Of a stretch of 6,071 bases of DNA, positions 1 through 4,509 are shown piece after piece. Source of the DNA: Acidimicrobiaceae bacterium (GTDB lineage: Bacteria; Actinomycetota; Acidimicrobiia; Acidimicrobiales; Palsa-688); NCBI GenBank assembly GCA_009785715.1, contig WQVT01000161.1:1-6071 (forward strand), given 5' to 3'. A program made the position numbers and the translations under genes. Position 1 is the first letter of the stretch. Each line of letters begins with the position of its first letter. Below the pieces are notes generated by a model. That model was not told the DNA's origin. It searched no databases and saw only the letters and a program-made list of their open reading frames with translations.

Positions 1-687
1 CTTCTCGAAGAACGAGAGGAGGACGTCACGCTCGCGCCAGCCGTAGATCAGGGTGTTGATGGCCCCGATATCCGACCCGTTGGTGGCGAGCCAGAGGAAG
101 TGCGAGGCGACGCGGTTCAGCTCGCACATCAGCATCCGGATCCAGATCGCCCGCGGCGGCACCTCGAGGCCGAGGAGACGCTCGACGGAGAGCGAGAAGG
201 CCAGTTCGTTGAAGAAGGGGGACAGGTAGTCCATCCGGGTGACGTTCGTGCCGCCCTGGTGGTACATGAGCTCTTCGCCGGTCTTCTCCATCCCGGTGTG
301 CAGGTAGCCGATCACGGGCTTCGACCGGACGATCACCTCGCCGTCGAGCTCGACCATGATCCGCAGGACCCCGTGGGTGGAGGGGTGCGACGGCCCGAGG
401 TTCAAGATCATCGTCTCGTCCTCGGGGATCTCCACGTCCATGTCCCCCGAGTCGAGGACCATGCCCTCCGACAGGCGCAGCACGCCGTTCTCCCGGCGCA
501 GCTCCGCGGCCGCGGTCTTGGCCCGGCTGTACATCTCCTGGGCGCCCTCGGAGGTCTTGACCTGCAGGAGCGAGGTCAGCTCCGGGTGGCCGCGGGGGGC
601 GACGCCCCGCAGGCGTTCGGCCATGGTCGCCCGGCGCGGGCCGCGATCGGGTTCCGGGGAGCTGTCGTTGTCAGTTCGAGTGTCCAC
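1..687 (-). CDS. nuoD: NADH-quinone oxidoreductase subunit D (complex I 49-kDa subunit), N-terminal 229 residues
   Basis: NuoD is a peripheral-arm subunit that, with NuoB, forms the quinone-binding pocket of complex I next to cluster N2. The visible part carries the family signature GPSHPSTHG at about residues 98-106, then YLHTGMEK (128-135) and TRMDYLSPFFNE (150-161). His105 and Tyr154 are 49 residues apart, the same spacing as Thermus Nqo4 His38/Tyr87, which bind the quinone headgroup, so I take them as the equivalents. The gene runs off the left edge; the family is usually about 400-450 residues. I chose the GTG at 687-685 because a full AAGGAGG lies 6 nt upstream; the in-frame ATG at 624-622 has no such site. 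This start lies inside nuoC (17-nt overlap), which suggests translational coupling. The roughly 90 residues before the signature are longer than I expect for this family. The family call is very secure; the start is likely. Confidence 0.97.
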   Translation of the reverse strand, partial: MDTRTDNDSSPEPDRGPRRATMAERLRGVAPRGHPELTSLLQVKTSEGAQEMYSRAKTAAAELRRENGVLRLSEGMVLDSGDMDVEIPEDETMILNLGPSHPSTHGVLRIMVELDGEVIVRSKPVIGYLHTGMEKTGEELMYHQGGTNVTRMDYLSPFFNELAFSLSVERLLGLEVPPRAIWIRMLMCELNRVASHFLWLATNGSDIGAINTLIYGWRERDVLLSFFEK

Positions 688-1219
688 CGGGTGCCTCCTT
701 GAACTGGACCGGGATCCGTCCGGATGCGTAGTCCTTGCGCAGGGGGTGGCCTTCCCAGTCCTCGGGCATGAGGATCCGGCTCGGATCGGGGTGGCCGTCG
801 AAGACCACGCCGAAGAGGTCGTAGGTCTCCCGTTCGTGCGCCTCACTCCCCGGCCAGAGGTCGAAGAGGGTGGGCAAATGGGGATCGTTGCCGGGGACCT
901 GGCAGCGGATCCGCAGCCGGTTGCGGGTGGCCATAGCCTGCAACTCGACCACGACCTCGAAGCGCTGAGCCACGATCGGTGCGGGCAGGTCGCGGCCGGG
1001 ATGGTTCAGGTAGTCGACGCCGGTGAGGCCGACGAACATGTCGTAGCCGTCGGCACGCAGGTGACGGGCGAGCTCCAGGTACCCCTCCGCGTCGGTGTGC
1101 ACCACCCAGGAGCCGAGGCTCTGGACGAGCGGCTGGCCGTGCAGCCGGGGAGGGGGAGGAGGGGGCTGCTCTTCGGGGTTCGGCGGTTCTCCGGTCTCAG
1201 GGGTCCCGGCTTCGCTCAC
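671..1219 (-). CDS. nuoC: NADH-quinone oxidoreductase subunit C (complex I 30-kDa subunit)
   Basis: NuoC is a cofactor-free subunit of the hydrophilic arm that packs against NuoD and NuoB/NuoI. The 182-residue product carries the 30-kDa signature near its C-terminus: ERETYDLFGVVFDGHPD, followed by RILMPEDWEGHPLRKDY. The middle part (about residues 30-125) fits the usual alpha/beta fold of the family, with LTGVDYL and FEVVVEL strands. The first ~28 residues are acidic and proline-rich and include six consecutive prolines, which is unusual for this subunit. The start is GTG (1219-1217), with GGGGAG 6 nt upstream; it overlaps the nuoB stop in a GTGA arrangement, so the two genes are probably translationally coupled. 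It is a separate gene here, not fused to nuoD as in E. coli nuoCD. Identity is secure. Confidence 0.97.
   Translation of the reverse strand: MSEAGTPETGEPPNPEEQPPPPPPRLHGQPLVQSLGSWVVHTDAEGYLELARHLRADGYDMFVGLTGVDYLNHPGRDLPAPIVAQRFEVVVELQAMATRNRLRIRCQVPGNDPHLPTLFDLWPGSEAHERETYDLFGVVFDGHPDPSRILMPEDWEGHPLRKDYASGRIPVQFKEAPGGHSN
694..700 (-). promoter_or_regulatory. Strong ribosome binding site for nuoD, inside the nuoC coding region
   Basis: On the minus strand this reads AAGGAGG, a perfect match to the anti-Shine-Dalgarno core, followed by a 6-nt spacer and GTG at 687-685. In the nuoC frame the same bases encode part of Lys-Glu-Ala near the nuoC C-terminus. It decides the nuoD start in favour of this GTG over the ATG 63 nt downstream. 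Confidence 0.8.
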
Positions 1220-1836
1220 CGGCCGCTCCCCGCCGTCTCCGAGGCCGGGCTGCCGGCGGCGATCGCGGCGATGCCGGCCGGACGGGGCCGGCCGGCGCTC
1301 AGGCGGACCGGCGTGCGGAGAGGCTCTTCGCCGAGGCGGATGCCGGCCCCGGTGCCGGTGGCGATCCGCCGGGTGATCTCACCGGCGCGGATCTTCTGGT
1401 GCAGCGTGAGGATGGCGTGGATGAGTGTCTCCGGCCCGGGCGGGCACCCGGGGGCATAGACGTCGACCGGCACCACCTGGTCCACACCCTGGACGATGGC
1501 GTAGTTGTTGAACATCCCGCCGGTGCTGGCGCACACGCCCATCGAGATGACCCACTTCGGCTCCATCATCTGGTCGTAGACCTGGCGGAGGACGGGGGCC
1601 ATCTTCTGGCTGACGCGGCCGGCGACGATCATCACGTCGGCCTGCCGGGGGGAGGCCCGGAACACCTCCATGCCGAAGCGGGCGAGGTCGTAGTTGGCGG
1701 CCCCGGCCGCCATCATCTCGATCGCACAGCACGCCAGCCCGAAGTTGGCGGCCCACGAGCTCGACGCCCGGGCCCATTTGACCGCGCCTTCGAGCGTGCC
1801 GGTCAGAAAGTTGTGTTGGAGGCTCTCAAGACCCAT
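1216..1836 (-). CDS. nuoB: NADH-quinone oxidoreductase subunit B (complex I PSST subunit, cluster N2)
   Basis: NuoB holds the terminal [4Fe-4S] cluster N2, which reduces quinone at the NuoB/NuoD interface. The 206-residue product shows all four expected ligands: the tandem Cys36-Cys37 in FGLACCAIEMM, Cys102 in MGVCASTGG and Cys131 in YAPGCPPGPE. These are offset by exactly nine from Thermus Nqo6 Cys45/46/111/140. The block KMAPVLRQVYDQM...EPKWVISMG (about residues 78-100) is also typical. Two departures stand out: the conserved GCPPRPE reads GCPPGPE (Gly134), and the last ~45 residues form an Ala/Gly/Pro/Arg-rich tail without recognisable family sequence. The ATG start is supported by GAGGAG 8 nt upstream. 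The stop overlaps nuoC by 4 nt, and a 57-nt gap separates the gene from nuoA upstream. Identity is secure. Confidence 0.98.
   Translation of the reverse strand: MGLESLQHNFLTGTLEGAVKWARASSSWAANFGLACCAIEMMAAGAANYDLARFGMEVFRASPRQADVMIVAGRVSQKMAPVLRQVYDQMMEPKWVISMGVCASTGGMFNNYAIVQGVDQVVPVDVYAPGCPPGPETLIHAILTLHQKIRAGEITRRIATGTGAGIRLGEEPLRTPVRLSAGRPRPAGIAAIAAGSPASETAGSGR
1226..1231 (-). promoter_or_regulatory. Ribosome binding site for nuoC, within the 3' end of nuoB
   Basis: Minus-strand GGGGAG lies 6 nt before the GTG start of nuoC, within nuoB codons. It is a moderate match to the Shine-Dalgarno consensus and supports the GTG start that overlaps the nuoB stop codon by four bases. Confidence 0.5.
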
Positions 1837-1844
1837 TTGCGCTT

Positions 1845-1850
1845 CTCCTC
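1845..1850 (-). promoter_or_regulatory. Ribosome binding site for nuoB
   Basis: Minus-strand GAGGAG lies 8 nt upstream of the nuoB ATG at 1836-1834, in the 57-nt nuoA-nuoB gap. The rest of this gap shows no convincing promoter or hairpin. Confidence 0.65.
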
Positions 1851-1893
1851 TCGGGATAACGCTATGGCTGCCGAGCGGGTACGCACCAAACCG

Positions 1894-2445
1894 TCAGGAT
1901 CGGTTCGTTTCGCCGGACCCGGGCCCGGCGACGGACCCGGCGGTCGGGACGGTTTCGGGGGGCTCGACCGGGCGGGGGGCGGTCCCGTCGACCAGATGCT
2001 CGGGGCGGGGGACGCGGCGGATGCTGGAGCTGACCGTGCGGCCCGAGGCCGGCTGACCGAGGGTGCCGGCTTCCCGGGCGAGGCGCTTGCGCGGTCCCCA
2101 GTCGAGCGCGCCGTTCGACACCAGGTAGGCGAAGGCGACGAAGACGACCAGGACGAAAGCCGCCATCTCGGCCAGGCCGAAGGTGCCGAGCTGGTGGTAC
2201 ATGACCGCCCAGGGGTAGAGGAACACGACCTCGATGTCGAAGATGATGAAGATCATCGCCACCATGTAGAAGCGGACCGAGAACCGTGCGGCGCTCGGGG
2301 CCGGGGACACGATGCCCGACTCGTAGGGGCCCTCCTTGGCACCGGTCGACCGCCGGGGGCCGAGGAAGCCGGAGGCCATGAACGAGCCGGCCGCGAAGAG
2401 GATGCTCACGACGAGCAAGAGCACGATCGGGAGGTACTGCTCCAT
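1894..2445 (-). CDS. nuoA: NADH-quinone oxidoreductase subunit A (complex I ND3 homologue)
   Basis: NuoA is a small membrane subunit of complex I, homologous to mitochondrial ND3, whose long loop after the first helix helps shape the quinone channel. The 183-residue product has three predicted transmembrane helices at about 4-27, 58-79 and 91-110. The hallmark YESG (41-44) lies in the loop, and helix 2 carries RFYMVAMIFIIFDIEVVFLYPW with Asp70 and Glu72, the conserved acidic pair. The family core ends near residue 118-120 (ALDWGPRKR). The remaining ~63 residues are a hydrophilic Pro/Gly/Ser/Arg tail, making the protein clearly longer than the usual 118-150 residues. The ATG at 2445 has no good Shine-Dalgarno. 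It is the first nuo gene and lies 60 nt downstream of the Rieske gene on the same strand, so read-through from there is possible. Identity is secure. Confidence 0.97.
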   Translation of the reverse strand: MEQYLPIVLLLVVSILFAAGSFMASGFLGPRRSTGAKEGPYESGIVSPAPSAARFSVRFYMVAMIFIIFDIEVVFLYPWAVMYHQLGTFGLAEMAAFVLVVFVAFAYLVSNGALDWGPRKRLAREAGTLGQPASGRTVSSSIRRVPRPEHLVDGTAPRPVEPPETVPTAGSVAGPGSGETNRS

Positions 2446-2458
2446 ACCGCTGAGCGTA
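2446..2458 (-). promoter_or_regulatory. Weak candidate leaderless promoter for nuoA
   Basis: On the minus strand TACGCT (2458-2453), fitting the actinobacterial -10 pattern TAnnnT, ends 7 nt before the nuoA ATG, and no Shine-Dalgarno is present. That spacing would put transcription start at or near the A of the ATG, giving a leaderless mRNA. No clear -35 element is visible and TAnnnT is a common motif, so this is only a suggestion; the nuo genes might be transcribed from upstream of the Rieske gene instead. Confidence 0.25.
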
Positions 2459-2505
2459 GCCAGGTGCGGTGGCGGACGGCGATTCCGGGTTGCCCGGGGC
2501 GGGGG

Positions 2506-3180
2506 TCAGAAGCAGTGCGGGCCGGCGGGGGGATCGTCGATGGTCTCGGTGCCCGGAGGGGGGCCGAGGTAGGTGCGGCCGGTGTCGACGGTGACGAGGC
2601 CGCCGACCACGCTCAGCGCGAAGTGGTCCAGGCCCCGGGGGGCGGGGCCCTCCCGCCGCTCACCGATGCGGTCGAAGCGGGACCCGTGGCAGGGGCACTC
2701 GAACCACCCCGAGCTCTCGCAGTAGGGCACGTGACAGCCCTGGTGGGTGCAGATCGGCGACAGCGCCACCAGCCCCTGGCGCATGCCCGCCAGCACCTCG
2801 GGCGGGTAGGACCGCTCGGCCTCGGCCAGCCGCTCGGCGGGGAACGGGACGAGGTAGAAGCGGCCGTTCGCACCGACGTAGGGGCGGCGGTCCACCGCCA
2901 GGCGCTGACGGACGGGTCCCAGCCCCCCGACCCCGTAGCGATGCGCACTCGCCCCGGTCAGCTCGGACCACGCGAAGGCGACCGCCGAGGCGACCACCCC
3001 GGAGAGGGCGGCGACGAAGGCACCGATGATCCCCCGGTTGATGAGGTCCCGCCTGCTGATCGTGCTCTGGGGGGCGGCGGGGGGCGGCTGCCGGCGGCGC
3101 GCGGTGAGGGCGATCACGACGGCGGCCATCACCACGACCCCGCCGGCGACCGCCAAGCCGATGATCGTCCAGCTCTGCAT
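2506..3180 (-). CDS. Membrane-anchored Rieske [2Fe-2S] protein, bc1/QcrA type
   Basis: Rieske proteins of the bc complexes accept an electron from quinol at the outer face of the membrane. The 224-residue product has both Rieske boxes: CTHQGC with Cys144/His146 and CPCHGS with Cys162/His165 as the expected cluster ligands, and Cys149/Cys164 as the expected disulfide pair. GPAPRGLDHF (178-187) matches the conserved PAP region after the second box. The N-terminus has a hydrophobic helix (about 4-26), an Arg/Pro-rich linker, then a Tat-like SRRDLINRG (42-50) leading into a second hydrophobic helix (about 51-71). Actinobacterial QcrA is typically longer, with three N-terminal helices, so this is a shorter variant. 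Two further cysteines, Cys154 and Cys223, are unexplained. No cytochrome b or c gene is in view. It lies directly upstream of nuoA on the same strand and diverges from the reductase gene. The fold is secure; membership of a bc complex is inferred. Confidence 0.92.
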   Translation of the reverse strand: MQSWTIIGLAVAGGVVVMAAVVIALTARRRQPPPAAPQSTISRRDLINRGIIGAFVAALSGVVASAVAFAWSELTGASAHRYGVGGLGPVRQRLAVDRRPYVGANGRFYLVPFPAERLAEAERSYPPEVLAGMRQGLVALSPICTHQGCHVPYCESSGWFECPCHGSRFDRIGERREGPAPRGLDHFALSVVGGLVTVDTGRTYLGPPPGTETIDDPPAGPHCF

Positions 3181-3216
3181 GCGGCGGTCAGCATGCCGCG
3201 TAGATTCTCCGCATGC
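3177..3216. repeat. Three GCATGC palindromes spanning both divergent start codons
   Basis: The 6-bp palindrome GCATGC occurs at 3177-3182, 3191-3196 and 3211-3216. The first contains the Rieske start codon (as CAT on the plus strand) and the third contains the reductase ATG. The middle and right copies also form an imperfect inverted repeat around the AT-rich core at 3201-3208. I noticed only one further copy in the window (2781-2786, inside the Rieske gene). An operator role is a hypothesis. Confidence 0.55.
3181..3212. promoter_or_regulatory. Divergent intergenic region between the Rieske and reductase genes
   Basis: Only 32 bp separate the two divergent ATG codons, so both promoters must sit in or overlap this gap and the coding starts. 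Plus-strand TAGATT (3201-3206) fits the -10 pattern TAnnnT and ends 6 nt before the reductase ATG, consistent with a leaderless transcript; that ATG has no Shine-Dalgarno. The same short AT-rich patch, read on the minus strand as AGAATCTA, is the only plausible -10 area for the Rieske gene. No clear -35 element is seen in either direction. Confidence 0.4.
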
Positions 3217-4487
3217 CCCCCACCCCCCACGCCCGCTCCTGCGATGTCCTGGTCGTGGGCGGAGGCCCGGCGGGGTGCGCGGCCGCGTACTGGTTGTCCG
3301 CCGCCGGCCACGACGTGGTCCTGGTCGAGCGCAAGCACTTCCCCCGCGAGAAGACCTGCGGTGACGGGCTCACCCCCCGCTCGGTCCGCCAGCTCGAGGA
3401 GATGGGCATGGCCGACGAGCTGGCCGGCGCCGGCCACAGATACCAGGGGCTGCGCGCCCACGGCTTCGGCCAGACGCTCGAGTTGGCGTGGCCGAGCCAC
3501 CCCGACCTGCCCGAGTACGGCTACGTGATCACGCGCCACGATCTCGATGCCCTGGTCGCGGCGCGGGCCGCCAAGGCCGGCGCAACGGTCTGGGAGGGGG
3601 CGGACGCCGTCGCGCCGCTGCTCCAGGCCGGGCTGGTGCGCGGGGCGCTCATCCAGAGCAAGGACGACCCCGACGCGTCGCCGGTCGAGGTGCGTGCCCG
3701 GTACGTCATCGCCGCCGACGGCGCCAACTCGCGCTTCGGCCGGAGCCTGGGCACCGTCCGGGACCGCACGTACCCGCTCGGCATGGCGCTGCGCGGCTAC
3801 TGGAGCTCGCCCCTCTCCGACGAGCCCTGGATCGACAGCTGGCTCGACATCGCCGATCGGGACGGCAACGTCCTGCCCGGCTACGGCTGGGTCTTCCCCC
3901 TCGGCGACGGACGCGTGAACGTCGGGATCGGGCTGCTCTCCACCTTCAACCAGTGGAAGGAGGTCAACACCACCCACCTCCTCGAGAGCTTCGTCGAGTA
4001 CGTGCCGGCCCGCTGGGGCCTCCGCCCCGAGACGCGCTGCGGCCCGCCAACGGGCGGGCGCCTCCCGATGGGCCTCGCCGTCCGGCCCCACGCCGGGCCG
4101 ACCTACCTGGTGGCCGGCGACGCCGGCGGGACCATCAACCCCTTCAACGGGGAAGGCATCGCCTACGCCTATGAGACCGGGCGGCTGGCGGCCGACGCCG
4201 TGCACGTGGCGCTCGCCAGCGGCGACGGCCTGGCGCTGAAGAGCTACGAGCAGCAACTCGAGGAGCGCTACGCCCTCTACTTCAAGGTCGCCCGCGCCTT
4301 CGTCGCCCTGATCGGCCACCCGCGGGCGATGCGGCTGCTGGTCACGACCGGGATGCAGAGCAGGACGCTCATGGAGTGGGTCCTGCGGATCATGTCCAAC
4401 TCCCTGCGCCCCGACGAGCTGGGACCGGCCGAAGCTGCCTACCGGGCGCTGGCCACGATCGCCCGCCTCGTCCCGGAAGCCGCCTGA
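3213..4487 (+). CDS. Geranylgeranyl-reductase-family FAD-dependent oxidoreductase (possible menaquinone side-chain reductase, MenJ-like)
   Basis: This 424-residue flavoprotein belongs to the geranylgeranyl reductase family, which saturates double bonds in isoprenoid chains. The FAD-binding Rossmann motif GGGPAG is at 16-21, with Glu39 at the end of the second strand (VVLVER) for the ribose. The family-typical EKTCGDGLTP (46-55) follows, then AADGANS (167-173) and the second FAD motif VAGDAGGTINPFNGEGI (300-316). Length fits full-length members. The C-terminal ~100 residues are helical and Leu/Ala-rich, without an obvious transmembrane span. In mycobacteria a homologue, MenJ, reduces one isoprene unit of menaquinone-9, and homologues sit near nuo genes in other actinobacteria as far as I remember. 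That context favours quinone-tail reduction, but a lipid or carotenoid precursor substrate cannot be excluded. The ATG lacks a Shine-Dalgarno and follows a TAnnnT box by 6 nt. It diverges from the Rieske gene. Confidence 0.92.
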   Translation: MPPTPHARSCDVLVVGGGPAGCAAAYWLSAAGHDVVLVERKHFPREKTCGDGLTPRSVRQLEEMGMADELAGAGHRYQGLRAHGFGQTLELAWPSHPDLPEYGYVITRHDLDALVAARAAKAGATVWEGADAVAPLLQAGLVRGALIQSKDDPDASPVEVRARYVIAADGANSRFGRSLGTVRDRTYPLGMALRGYWSSPLSDEPWIDSWLDIADRDGNVLPGYGWVFPLGDGRVNVGIGLLSTFNQWKEVNTTHLLESFVEYVPARWGLRPETRCGPPTGGRLPMGLAVRPHAGPTYLVAGDAGGTINPFNGEGIAYAYETGRLAADAVHVALASGDGLALKSYEQQLEERYALYFKVARAFVALIGHPRAMRLLVTTGMQSRTLMEWVLRIMSNSLRPDELGPAEAAYRALATIARLVPEAA

Positions 4488-4500
4488 GGCCGTGAGCAGC

Positions 4501-4506
4501 GAGGGA
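4501..4506 (+). promoter_or_regulatory. Ribosome binding site candidate for the FUSC-type gene
   Basis: GAGGGA ends 3 nt before the GTG at 4510 (GAGG alone leaves a 5-nt spacer). This favours that GTG over the in-frame GTG at 4492, where the nearest GAGG lies only 2 nt upstream. The choice changes the product by only six residues. Confidence 0.4.
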
Positions 4507-4509
4507 CCC

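Noticed and set aside
622..624. ATG as the start of nuoD
   Set aside because: It is in frame but has no Shine-Dalgarno; the GTG 63 nt upstream has a perfect AAGGAGG at 6-nt spacing.
100..1459. Plus-strand open frames of 200 and 367 codons opposite nuoD, nuoC and nuoB
   Set aside because: They are antisense to well-supported nuo genes and their translations lack any family resemblance.
1837..1893. Possible internal promoter in the nuoA-nuoB gap (TAGCGT on the minus strand)
   Set aside because: There is no -35 element at a proper distance, and the strong Shine-Dalgarno for nuoB explains the conserved-looking part of the gap.
2485..2497. Small hairpin CCGGG-TTG-CCCGG between the Rieske stop and nuoA, considered as a terminator
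   Set aside because: The stem is only 5 bp and no T-run follows on the minus strand. Such short GC inverted repeats arise easily by chance in this base composition.
1399..3528. A 709-codon plus-strand open frame opposite nuoB, nuoA and the Rieske gene
   Set aside because: It lies antisense to three genes with clear family motifs, its translation is low-complexity (Gly/Ala/Arg/Asp/His), and stop codons are rare in such GC-rich DNA. It is a shadow frame.
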